A DNA stretch of 47,841 bases from Pseudomonadota bacterium. GTDB lineage: Bacteria; Pseudomonadota; Alphaproteobacteria; Acetobacterales; Acetobacteraceae. Within the stretch, counting starts at the first letter, position 1. Each line of letters starts with the position of its first letter. The notes under the pieces were generated by a model that saw only the letters and a program-made list of their open reading frames with translations, ran no database searches and was not told where the DNA came from. Below are positions 7,538-14,375 of this stretch, piece by piece. Where the stretch lies: positions 1-47,841 of the forward strand of contig JAKADX010000033.1 of assembly GCA_021818505.1 (NCBI GenBank). The letters are read 5' to 3'. The position numbers were made by a program, and so were the translations under genes.

Positions 7538-7671
7538 CCGGCGCGGCCGGTCTCGACGAAGTTGCGATGCCGCGTTGCGATTTCGGTCTCCCAGGCGAGG
7601 TCGAATTGGCTCAGGCGCCGCCGCTGCCGCCATTCGCGCAGCGAGTCGTCCACCGGTCGGATGGCGCCCAT
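7538..7671 (-). pseudogene. Old broken copy of the XRE regulator N-terminus
   Basis: From the equivalent start codon at 7671 the translation begins MGAIRPVDDSLREWRQRRRL and continues through the helix-turn-helix to VETGRA, where similarity to the intact regulator (4734-5540) stops abruptly. Hand alignment of 132 bases against 5409-5540 gives 115 identities. The ligand-binding domain is missing, so it is a remnant. Similarity continues a short way upstream of the start codon (gggagg...gcgc...ggaggtcatgg), so non-coding DNA was copied too. Confidence 0.75.
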
Positions 7672-7999
7672 GGCGGGAGGATGGCGCGGACGGGGCGACG
7701 GCGCGGGAGGTCATGGAACGGCGCGAGTACGTGGGGCCTGACGCCCTAATCTTACGGCAGCAAAAGTGAAAAAATGACGGTCTGCGGGCGATCGCGTCAT
7801 GCACTGTCTTAAATAAACCTGGATCGCGACCATCGCGAACCTTAGCAGTAAATTTTGCCTATCAGCTTGTGCAAGCTATATATCACAGAAGACAAACGAG
7901 TACGCAATGCACGTAAGCAGGTCATTGGAAGTTATCATACCTGTTATTTGAAGCGCAAAAAGCACGACGTAATGCGACTCGCTGCCCTCGTGTGTCCTA

Positions 8000-8033
8000 T
8001 TTTTCTGACGCGCCGGTTTTTCTGACGCGCCGG
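8000..8033. repeat. 17-base perfect tandem duplication
   Basis: The unit tttttctgacgcgccgg occurs twice head to tail (8000-8016 and 8017-8033) with no mismatch. It lies 140 bases upstream of the secreted-protein gene. It could be a recent slippage duplication or a doubled regulator site. Confidence 0.85.
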
Positions 8034-8175
8034 TCATTCCCACCCGCGCACACCCGGTCGGTTCGCAAGTGCGAGCGCCTGTGTCGCTTGATTGCCCGAA
8101 CCGGCGGCAGGCGGGACTGGCTTCAACGTCAGACCGACCGCATCGCGCAAACTGAAATGCAGAAGGAGACGGACC

Positions 8176-8706
8176 ATGAAACAGGCTACGGCGGTAGTTT
8201 TCCTATCCGCGATGCTCGTGGCTCTTGCCCCGGGGGTCGGTGTGGCCGATGAGATCGCCAAGTCCGGCACGACGATGTACGTTACTCATTTTGTGTTCCA
8301 CCCCATGTCGGGCATCGACGTTCCCGGTGTCGGCAAGGCCGTCGCACTGGAGGCGGTTGGCCCCACCGAGAACATGAAGGGCGAGAAAATGCTCGACAAG
8401 ATGATGGCGAAGTGCGCTGCCGTCAGCGTGGAGACGGCTGGAAAGAACTACATAGACGGCGCCTGTGCGCTTACCGACAAGGACGGCGACGTCATCTTCT
8501 CCACCTTTGACACGCGCGACCTCGACAAGTCGCAGCCGAAGATGGATTGCGGCACCCACACCATCACGGGCGGCACCGGCAAATACGCGGGCATCACCGG
8601 CACGGAGCCATTCGCGTGCATCTCAAAGCCGACTCCGGCGAGTGCGCCGGCCGGTTCGTTCGCAATCGACATCCCGCACACCACCACCTGGGCGATCAAC
8701 AAATAA
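8176..8706 (+). CDS. Secreted small barrel-like protein (allene oxide cyclase/DUF3224-like pattern)
   Basis: 176 residues starting at an ATG with an excellent ribosome binding site (agaaggag). A Sec signal peptide (MKQATAVVFLSAMLVALAPG, cleavage near GVA-DE) exports it to the periplasm or outside. The mature part is strand-rich, with FSTFDTRDLDKSQPKMDCGT and ITGGTGKYAGITGTEPFAC. The 'iTGGTGkYaGitG' motif is characteristic of small beta-barrel secreted proteins related to the allene oxide cyclase-like barrel. Four Cys residues in the mature part (MAKCAAV, GACAL, MDCGT, PFACIS) could form disulfides. No catalytic assignment is possible. It is monocistronic and bounded by decayed DNA upstream and a hairpin downstream. 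Confidence 0.75.
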   Translation: MKQATAVVFLSAMLVALAPGVGVADEIAKSGTTMYVTHFVFHPMSGIDVPGVGKAVALEAVGPTENMKGEKMLDKMMAKCAAVSVETAGKNYIDGACALTDKDGDVIFSTFDTRDLDKSQPKMDCGTHTITGGTGKYAGITGTEPFACISKPTPASAPAGSFAIDIPHTTTWAINK

Positions 8707-8750
8707 CTGCGCGGGCCGGACGTGATTGTGCAGCGTGCGGTATCTCTGCA

Positions 8751-8789
8751 CCGGCCCCTCTCTCCGCCCCACTGGGCGGAGAGGGCCGG
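8751..8789. terminator. Strong convergent hairpin, REP-like
   Basis: CTCTCCGCCC (8760-8769) pairs perfectly with GGGCGGAGAG (8774-8783) across the 4-base loop CACT. An outer CCGGCC (8751-8756) pairs with GGCCGG (8784-8789), leaving a 3-base bulge on the left. It lies between the converging ends of the secreted-protein gene and the unknown gene at 8860, so it can serve both. This kind of ccctctccgccc/gggcggagaggg element is frequent between genes in GC-rich bacteria. Confidence 0.7.
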
Positions 8790-8859
8790 AGCGAGGCGGG
8801 GTACGTCGCGCGCGCATGGCACGACCCTGCGCACCGAGATGCTGCCCCCGCCTGGCCGG

Positions 8860-9177
8860 TCAGCGCGCGCCGCCGCTGGCGTTCGTCCCGCCGCCGCGCA
8901 GCGCGTCCTCGACGCGCTCGCGCGCCAGGTCGATCAGCACGGGCATGTCGGCGGCAAGCATTTCCCGCTGCTCGGGCGCAACCTGCTCGATGATCGAGGC
9001 AAGAAGCATCGTCAGCAGCCATACCTGCTCCGCCCAGTGCGTGTCGCTGCGGTTCAGCAGCGCCGCCATGCGCTTGTGCGTGCGCATGCACCTGCGGCCG
9101 TCGATCGCGCTGAGCAGTGACAGAATGCGCTCCGCATCCCGCAAAGCGGCTTCGAAGATCGCGTCGATGTTCGGCAT
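8860..9177 (-). CDS. Small helical protein, function unknown
   Basis: 105 residues, almost entirely helical by composition: IDAIFEAALRDAERILSLLS, then HWAEQVWLLTMLLASIIEQV and MLAADMPVLIDLARERVEDA. The ATG at 9177 has a plausible GAGGGG ribosome binding site seven bases upstream. The central segment is hydrophobic but broken by Glu and Gln, so it is more likely a helical bundle than a membrane segment. It is unlike any family I recognise. It is the only apparently intact minus-strand gene between the two broken regulator copies. Confidence 0.55.
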   Translation of the reverse strand: MPNIDAIFEAALRDAERILSLLSAIDGRRCMRTHKRMAALLNRSDTHWAEQVWLLTMLLASIIEQVAPEQREMLAADMPVLIDLARERVEDALRGGGTNASGGAR

Positions 9178-9371
9178 TTTCCCCTCGCTTCCGCAGCGCG
9201 AAGTTGCGCCGCGGAAGGGATCCCCGTTCGGTGGCAAAGTTTCCGCCGGCCCGTGAAGCCGGGGGCCGGCGCACCGACTCACGCCCGCTGCGGGCGTCCT
9301 GGGATGCGAAGTCCTGCGCGCCGCCGGCGCAGAATCCCGCTCACCCCAGCCTGCGTCTCGGCAAGGGCGGC

Positions 9372-9724
9372 GCCGATGCGCCACTGCCGATCAAGTGCGA
9401 CGACCGGATACGGTTTCTGCCGCTCCGGCACCACCGAAACCGCCCCGCGCGCCGCCTGCAGCGCGCCGGGTCGTCGAGCATGCGCTCGGCAAAGCTCGGC
9501 GCGAACCCAGCGGCGAGCAGCAGCGCATTGCGCTCCCGCATCGGCACGTCGAGATGCTCGGCCAGCCGCAGCACCATCTCCCGGCTCGGCACGGCGCGGC
9601 CGGTCTCGACGAAGCTCAGATGCCGCGTGGAGATTTCGGCCTCGCAGGCGAGGTCGAGCTGGCTCAGGCGCCGTCGCTGCCGCCATTCGCGCAGCAACTC
9701 GCCCACGGGTCGGATGGCGCCCAT
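9372..9724 (-). pseudogene. Recent broken copy of the XRE regulator (5' part)
   Basis: From the equivalent ATG at 9724 the translation follows the intact regulator almost exactly through the helix-turn-helix to FAERMLDDPA, where a two-base insertion shifts the frame (agcgcgccgggtc against agcgccgggtc). In the shifted frame the match continues through RQKPYPVVALDRQWRIGA and then ends abruptly near 9372. Hand alignment of 9585-9724 against 5401-5540 gives 135 of 140 identical bases, and similarity continues upstream to about 9778. The ligand-binding domain is absent. This is a recent, truncated duplication, not a working gene. Confidence 0.85.
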
Positions 9725-9927
9725 GGGGGGAGGATAGCGCGGGATGGGCGGCCGGGCGATGACGTGGGAGGTCATGGCGGCGCGCGCGCACGGCGGCCCG
9801 AAATCACTAGGGACGCTTTCAGCAACGCATTTCCGCCGCAACTGGCACGACGGGTACTTGCGCCCTGACCGATCCTCGGCGAGGCTGGCGCGCAATGCCG
9901 CGGGCGTGGAACGTGCGGGGGGTGTAG

Positions 9928-10788
9928 GTGCCGCTAGAGTCGGATGAAGCGCTTGGCAGCGAGCCGATTAGGCAAGGTGATATCTTTGCTTGGGAAAACA
10001 GGCTCAGTGTGCGCCCGTGGAAGGTCTATGGACTCGTAGTGACTGCCGACTGCGACTTGGTAAACAACAAGACATGGGGGCAACTGTCTTACGTGCCTGT
10101 GCTGTTGTTTGAGGATTACATCTGGATGTTTTGGAGGCCCCGCGTCTTTGACCAGTTCCAACGAGAAATAAGAGGTCGGTGTGCAAAGCGCATCGGCAAC
10201 GCCTTGAAGAAAAAAGACCCTGATCACGCCGGGATTTCGGAGGAAGCGGTCGACGCGTGGCTAAAGCGCGCCGGTGTGGAGGGTCTGGTTAATGAGATCG
10301 CGGGTCTCGATGCGGGTCACGCCGCTGACCTCCGAAAAGCGTTGGAGATATTCGAAACGTCAAACGAAGTGATGGCCTCGGCTTCGCCGCGAATGGATCT
10401 CCTTGGTAAGCTATTCGCCGCCAAAATGAAATTGAACGGCGGCATTCCTGATGCATTCGCGGCCGAGATACGTAAGCATGTTGCAAGTCTACCTGGAGAC
10501 GTGTTTTTTCTATCTGGTATTGGAGAATTCGAAAAGCATGGGGTATTCGCGATGCTACGGCACATCTCTCAGTGCGACGTAGGAAACATTGCCGTAAAAG
10601 TGGATGACGTTATTTATGGCGCAGCTGTTGCGCGCAGGATTGCGCGGCTCAAGTCCCCATATTGCTATGCGTTGACTCAGAATTTGGCTAAGGTATTCTC
10701 GGATATTGGTCTTCCAAGAGCTTACGACGAAGCAAAGCGCAATAGCCCGAGCGAGTTTACCGCTGCCATGTTCGGAGATTTGGAATGA
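9928..10788 (+). CDS. Unknown protein, first gene of putative defence pair
   Basis: 286 residues of unknown function. The N-terminal part reads PIRQGDIFAWEN, then VYGLVVTADCDLVNNKTWG and LSYVPVLLFEDYI; from memory, 'QGDIF...vvT.DCDLa' proteins occur as uncharacterised members of mobile or defence loci, but I cannot name a family. The rest is mixed helix and strand, with a Lys/Arg-rich stretch (KRIGNALKKKDPDHAG) and no nuclease, NTPase or membrane motif that I can see. The start is a GTG with a G-rich site upstream. Its ATGA overlap with the helicase gene shows tight coupling. Codon use is AT-richer than all neighbours, a sign of horizontal transfer. Confidence 0.65.
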   Translation: MPLESDEALGSEPIRQGDIFAWENRLSVRPWKVYGLVVTADCDLVNNKTWGQLSYVPVLLFEDYIWMFWRPRVFDQFQREIRGRCAKRIGNALKKKDPDHAGISEEAVDAWLKRAGVEGLVNEIAGLDAGHAADLRKALEIFETSNEVMASASPRMDLLGKLFAAKMKLNGGIPDAFAAEIRKHVASLPGDVFFLSGIGEFEKHGVFAMLRHISQCDVGNIAVKVDDVIYGAAVARRIARLKSPYCYALTQNLAKVFSDIGLPRAYDEAKRNSPSEFTAAMFGDLE

Positions 10789-13046
10789 GCCTCGATGAGA
10801 ATGCTTCGGCTGGGAAGAAGCCCGTTGTCTTTACTGAGGCCGCAGTCCAAGCCTTGGCCGCAACAACGTTCGATCCAAATTGGCTATTGACGTTCGAGTC
10901 GGGGAATGCACCAAGAGGAGTAAGCGTTACCGAAACAGAAGCAGCCATTTATGTCGTGGTACTGGGCGCAAGCTCGTTAGATCGGTTGTTGATCCTTGAT
11001 CGCGACCGGTCCGACATTTTTCAAACGGTCCATGCAACAGACCGACGAACGGCTTTTGATAGATGTGTCCGAGCGGCCTTGCGATGCTTCGGGAGGCACG
11101 TTGCACTTAACCCAGCCTGGCGACCGTTCCACGCAGGGCGGCTGCTTTCTTTCTTTGCTACTGATGCGCGCAGTTCGAACCAGCGGATCGTGGTGGAGGC
11201 AAATCCTGCTGACTTTCCCCATGTACTTATATGCGGAATCTTTGATGCTGGCGAAATACGCGATTTGGGAGGTTTTCAGCCGTCGCACGAGGCGTTCAAC
11301 CGGGCAATCGGGGACCTTTCTGAGGGGCTGCGGGCTGCGAAAGAAACTCCCCTAGCCGAAGGGGGAGTTCTTGATCTCGACGATGTTATTCCTAGCAATT
11401 TCGTTAAGGGATTCACATACAATGAGTGGTATCCTCTGCAATTGTCAAAGCAGCAATTGCAGTTTGTTGATTCCCGTGTCGATGGCCCCCTCAGGCTGAG
11501 AGGGGCCGCCGGGACTGGCAAAACGCTAGCGATGGTAATCAAAGCACTCAAGACAGTATATGACGCCGAGGATAACTGCCGCGCGCTAAGACTGCTATTT
11601 GTCACCCATAGCTGGTCTGCGGCGGAGGCCGTAGAAAGCAACGTTCGACGAATAGACGTTCGCGACACGCTTCGGAAGCGCGATGACGGCATAACCTTCG
11701 ATATATACCCGCTGCTCACTCTCGCCGAGGACGTGCGCGACTACGCAGCAATCGGGCAGCGCCTCCTAGGAAGTGACAGCTTCGATGCGAAAAAGCTGGC
11801 GCTGGCGCTGATTGAACGTGTTGCCGATAGCTTTCGACGAAGTGATTGGGTGGCATATCGTCCGGGATGCGGGTCGGATTTTGTTCGTCGTATTGAGGCG
11901 CCTTTGGGCAGCGCGGACACCAGATTACTTTGTTGGGACCTCCTCATTGAATTTGGCTGCGTCATTGCGGCTCAGGGCATTTTCCCAAGATCGTCGGATC
12001 GGGAAAGATATATGCGCATACGTCGGACGAAATGGATGATGCCGCTGCAGAGCGCGGAGGAGAAAGAGGTTGTGTTCGCCCTATACGGCGGTTTTCTGCG
12101 GGAACTGCAAACCATGCAGGTTGTTTCATCGGACCAAGTCGTGAGTGATTATCTCAATTATCTAAACACTTTCTATTGGGACGTTGCGCGTGCCAAAGAG
12201 GGATACGACGTAGTATTTGTGGATGAAACCCATTTATTTAATGCTCAAGAGCGGCTGGTCTTCCATAATCTGTTGCGAGACGCCGATGCGCCGCCGAGGG
12301 TCGTGATGGCTTTAGACCCGAAGCAGTCGCCGCGTGAGACCTTTACCGCAGTGAATTCGGATTCAGATGAGGAGGGAACAAATATCTTCGCGCGGGCCCG
12401 GTTACCAAACTCTGGGCTGATCGATCTCACTGAGGTATTTAGATATACACCCCAAATCCAGGCGTTAATTTCGACTCTGCTATCGAATGCACCGGCTCTG
12501 GACTTGGACCAGGACTGGGAGGTCCCGGTCGGTAGCAGTAGACTTCCGGACGGGCCAGTTCCCAAGGTCAAAGTAGTCCGAGATCAGGTGTCTATATTTC
12601 AGGAGGCCATCTCGAGTGCAATGGCCCTTTCTAAAGAGACTGCGCGAGGCGCAACTAGACGCACTGCGATTCTTTGCTTAAATGATGAGCGTTTTGTGCA
12701 ATATCACAGGGCGGCAGCAGCGCAATTTGATGACGATGTAATTATAATAACGTCGAGGGACGATACGGATAAGTTGCGCTACGCCGGTCGTAGGATCGTA
12801 TTGAGCATGCCGGAATACGTCGCCGGCCTTCAGTTCGGGGCAGTTGTCGTTGTTGACGCCAATCGTGATGAGGTTCCGGATGCCAAAAATAACGGCTATG
12901 CGGTTCGGAGGTTCTTGTCAGAGTTGTACTTGGGTGCGAGCCGCGCCGAACGGCACCTTCTGATCCTTGCCAGTAGGGACAGGGGCGGTATTAGCCCATT
13001 TCTTATAAGAGCAAAGAGACTAGGGCTGCTAGAAGAGGACGACTAA
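10785..13046 (+). CDS. UvrD/Rep-like superfamily 1 helicase with novel N-terminal domain
   Basis: 753 residues. Residues 1-220 form an N-terminal region with no recognised domain. The helicase core follows: a Q-like motif (QLSKQQLQFVD), Walker A GAAGTGKT (about 240-247), Walker B VVFVDETH (about 476-483), motif III-like MALDPKQSP (about 508), motif IV-like FRYTPQIQALI (about 551) and motif VI-like LYLGASRAERHLLI (about 715). This is a UvrD/Rep-type ATP-dependent translocase; DETH replaces the common DExQ. Its start overlaps the end of the preceding gene by four bases. Base composition is distinctly AT-richer (26 G+C in the 60 bases 12181-12240). The pair resembles helicase-plus-partner phage-defence operons, but no described system is matched. 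Confidence 0.85.
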   Translation: MSLDENASAGKKPVVFTEAAVQALAATTFDPNWLLTFESGNAPRGVSVTETEAAIYVVVLGASSLDRLLILDRDRSDIFQTVHATDRRTAFDRCVRAALRCFGRHVALNPAWRPFHAGRLLSFFATDARSSNQRIVVEANPADFPHVLICGIFDAGEIRDLGGFQPSHEAFNRAIGDLSEGLRAAKETPLAEGGVLDLDDVIPSNFVKGFTYNEWYPLQLSKQQLQFVDSRVDGPLRLRGAAGTGKTLAMVIKALKTVYDAEDNCRALRLLFVTHSWSAAEAVESNVRRIDVRDTLRKRDDGITFDIYPLLTLAEDVRDYAAIGQRLLGSDSFDAKKLALALIERVADSFRRSDWVAYRPGCGSDFVRRIEAPLGSADTRLLCWDLLIEFGCVIAAQGIFPRSSDRERYMRIRRTKWMMPLQSAEEKEVVFALYGGFLRELQTMQVVSSDQVVSDYLNYLNTFYWDVARAKEGYDVVFVDETHLFNAQERLVFHNLLRDADAPPRVVMALDPKQSPRETFTAVNSDSDEEGTNIFARARLPNSGLIDLTEVFRYTPQIQALISTLLSNAPALDLDQDWEVPVGSSRLPDGPVPKVKVVRDQVSIFQEAISSAMALSKETARGATRRTAILCLNDERFVQYHRAAAAQFDDDVIIITSRDDTDKLRYAGRRIVLSMPEYVAGLQFGAVVVVDANRDEVPDAKNNGYAVRRFLSELYLGASRAERHLLILASRDRGGISPFLIRAKRLGLLEEDD

Positions 13047-13393
13047 CGTTGGCTGCGCCGCGGATGATGTGTTCGAGCTGAATACGATTCATCAATGGCT
13101 CGGCGCTCGGCGTCCGTGAGAGCGCCCGCGACCAGGCTTGACGGGCGCAAACGCGTCGCTCGCTCGGAACGTTCCGCAAGAAACTGCGCGACCCGCTTGA
13201 CCGGCCTTTGGAGCATCCGCTCCAACTCGGCAAACGCCAGCATCGGGCTGCCGTCGCTTGCCTGCCAGCGGCGCAGATTGTCGCGCGCCCTGTCCAGCAC
13301 GGCCGGGTCGGCCAGCAGCTTGCGCGCGACGAGCCGGTGCATCGCAAGGCTGCGCTCGTCCACGCGGCGATGGTCGCTCTCAACCGGCTTCAT
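13043..13393 (-). CDS. Conserved hypothetical protein
   Basis: 116 residues, highly charged and helical: HRRVDERSLAMHRLVARKLL, then AVLDRARDNLRRWQASDG, a middle helix ELERMLQRPVKRVAQFLAER and a tail ATRLRPSSLVAGALTDAERR. I recall this pattern (…SLAxHR…AxKLLxDP…DxARxxLxRW… LRxSSxFAGxLTxxER) from widespread uncharacterised proteins of GC-rich bacteria, often beside nucleotidyltransferase or toxin-like genes, but have no function for it. Its stop codon overlaps the stop of the convergent helicase gene (CTAA). Composition is GC-rich like the host genome, so it probably belongs to the chromosome rather than to the helicase island. Confidence 0.65.
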   Translation of the reverse strand: MKPVESDHRRVDERSLAMHRLVARKLLADPAVLDRARDNLRRWQASDGSPMLAFAELERMLQRPVKRVAQFLAERSERATRLRPSSLVAGALTDAERRAIDESYSARTHHPRRSQR

Positions 13394-13425
13394 TGGTGCA
13401 GCATAGCACAGTAACGGGTTGAAGC

Positions 13426-13533
13426 CTACGCGCTGCGGCCGTCATCGCTTCGGAGGGCGTTGGCCGGTTCCTCGAACCAGATGAGGCGGCGCGCCAGCGC
13501 CTCAGTCTCGGGTGTGAGCGGGATCGGGGTCAT
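13426..13533 (-). pseudogene. Stunted 35-residue ORF, likely remnant of a companion gene
   Basis: A 35-codon reading frame, MTPIPLTPETEALARRLIWF followed by EEPANALRSDDGRSA and a stop. The first 27 residues match a pattern I recall from longer conserved hypotheticals (…EALARRxxWFExPxxAL… continuing into a helical domain); here the continuation is missing, replaced by a short unrelated tail. It ends 32 bases before the conserved hypothetical at 13393 on the same strand. It may be the residue of a two-gene unit truncated by deletion, or a genuine short gene. Confidence 0.4.
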
Positions 13534-13571
13534 GGTGCTCTGCCTCGTTCGGAAAGCGCCGGTCGCATATT

Positions 13572-13641
13572 CATCCGCAGATTACATCGATGTGCGGATG
13601 ATTGCCGATGCCTGATCTGCGTCATCTGCGTCATCTGCGGA
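13572..13641. repeat. REP-like palindrome plus 9-base tandem repeats
   Basis: CATCCGCA (13572-13579) and TGCGGATG (13593-13600) form a perfect 8-base stem with a 13-base loop. Just downstream are three copies of a 9-base unit, atctgcgtc at 13615, 13624 and, with its last two bases changed, 13633. The repeat ends in ctgcggatc, echoing the palindrome arm. Such 'atctgcgtcatctgcgga' tracts look like short dispersed intergenic repeats. Confidence 0.6.
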
Positions 13642-13735
13642 TCAACACTTCATTCCCGACCGGCGCCCCGCCATGCACCGCCGGCCGTAGATTCCGCTTG
13701 CCCAGCCCGGGACACGGCGTGTTAGGATCACTGTC

Positions 13736-14311
13736 GTGTCCGACCTCACCGCCCGCTCTCCCGCCGAACGCTTCACGGGCATCCTCGCCTGGCTGAACCG
13801 CGCCCTCGCGGCGGCAGCGGTGCGGAACAAGGCGGCGGCGCCGCTGATCCTGCTGCTCTGGCCGCGGCTCAACCGCCTCGCCGCCCGCTTCACCCGCCTC
13901 GCGGCGCGGGTCGCGGCCGGCACGGCCACACCCCGCCGGCGCATCTCACTCAGCCTGACCAGCACCCGGCCCCGCAAGCCCTATGCCCGCCTGCCGCGCC
14001 GCTTCGGCTGGCTGCTGCGGCTGGAGCGGGAGGCGGCGGCGGCGGCCGGGTCGCAATTGCGGCACCTGCTGACCGATCCCGAGATGGCGGACATCCTCGC
14101 CGCCGCGCCGCAGGCCGGGCGGCTGCTGCGCCCGCTTTGCCGGATGCTGGGGGTGCAGCCGCCGCCCGCGCTGGCACTCCCGCCGCGCCCGCGCGCGCCA
14201 CGCCGTCCCGCTGCCGCCGGCCCACCAAGGGCCACGCCGGCCCCCCGCCCGCGCGCCGCCCCGGAACCCGGCGTCCGACCGCGCGCCTGCGGCCCGCCGG
14301 TTGCGGCGTGA
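13736..14311 (+). CDS. Conserved hypothetical protein with proline/arginine-rich tail
   Basis: 191 residues from a GTG start. Residues 1-60 contain a hydrophobic helix (NKAAAPLILLLWPRLNRLAA). The core is RLPRRFGWLLRL, GSQLRHLLTDPEMADILAAA and AGRLLRPLCRMLGV. The core motif 'lPr.fgWL.rl…LL.dPem..lLaaaPqagRlLRPlCrmLG' is one I associate with uncharacterised Acetobacteraceae proteins. The last 50 residues are low-complexity Ala/Pro/Arg. It converges on hrcA. Function unknown; the taxonomic flavour is the useful point. Confidence 0.6.
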   Translation: MSDLTARSPAERFTGILAWLNRALAAAAVRNKAAAPLILLLWPRLNRLAARFTRLAARVAAGTATPRRRISLSLTSTRPRKPYARLPRRFGWLLRLEREAAAAAGSQLRHLLTDPEMADILAAAPQAGRLLRPLCRMLGVQPPPALALPPRPRAPRRPAAAGPPRATPAPRPRAAPEPGVRPRACGPPVAA

Positions 14312-14375
14312 GAGCGCGGCGGAGGATGCCGCGATGATCGTTCCACATCGAGAATATAAGACGCGGCGGTGCGCG

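Larger units (their letters stand above)
7130..8175. other. Long non-coding, decayed region
   Basis: No intact gene is supported in this kilobase. From left to right: about 310 bases of unassigned sequence; an hrcA-like 3' fragment (7442-7516); a worn fragment of the XRE regulator (7538-7671); an AT-richer stretch from about 7765 to 8000 containing the small inverted repeat AGCTTG-TG-CAAGCT (7864-7877); a 17-base perfect tandem duplication (8000-8033); and the leader of the secreted protein at 8176. The AT-richer stretch probably holds that gene's promoter or is foreign DNA. Confidence 0.5.

Noticed and set aside
7864-7877. AGCTTG-TG-CAAGCT as a quorum-sensing lux-type box
   Set aside because: The arms are only 6 bases, the spacing does not fit a 20-base lux box, and there is no LuxR or LuxI gene nearby.
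9178-9371. Possible extra gene between the small helical protein and the broken regulator copy
   Set aside because: Frames here are short, Arg/Pro-rich and lack ribosome binding sites; nothing was supported.
11346-11370. Hairpin AACTCCCC...GGGGAGTT inside the helicase gene, considered as a terminator or attenuator
   Set aside because: It lies in the middle of an intact coding region without a T-run, so the simplest view is chance or codon-level structure.
13572-13641. Possible CRISPR array
   Set aside because: The repeat units are 9 bases with no spacers, and there are no cas genes in the window.
13602-13796. Short plus-strand frame across the 9-base repeats (starting MPMPDLRHLRHLR)
   Set aside because: The His-Leu-Arg repeats are produced by the tandem DNA repeat; there is no start site or conserved content.
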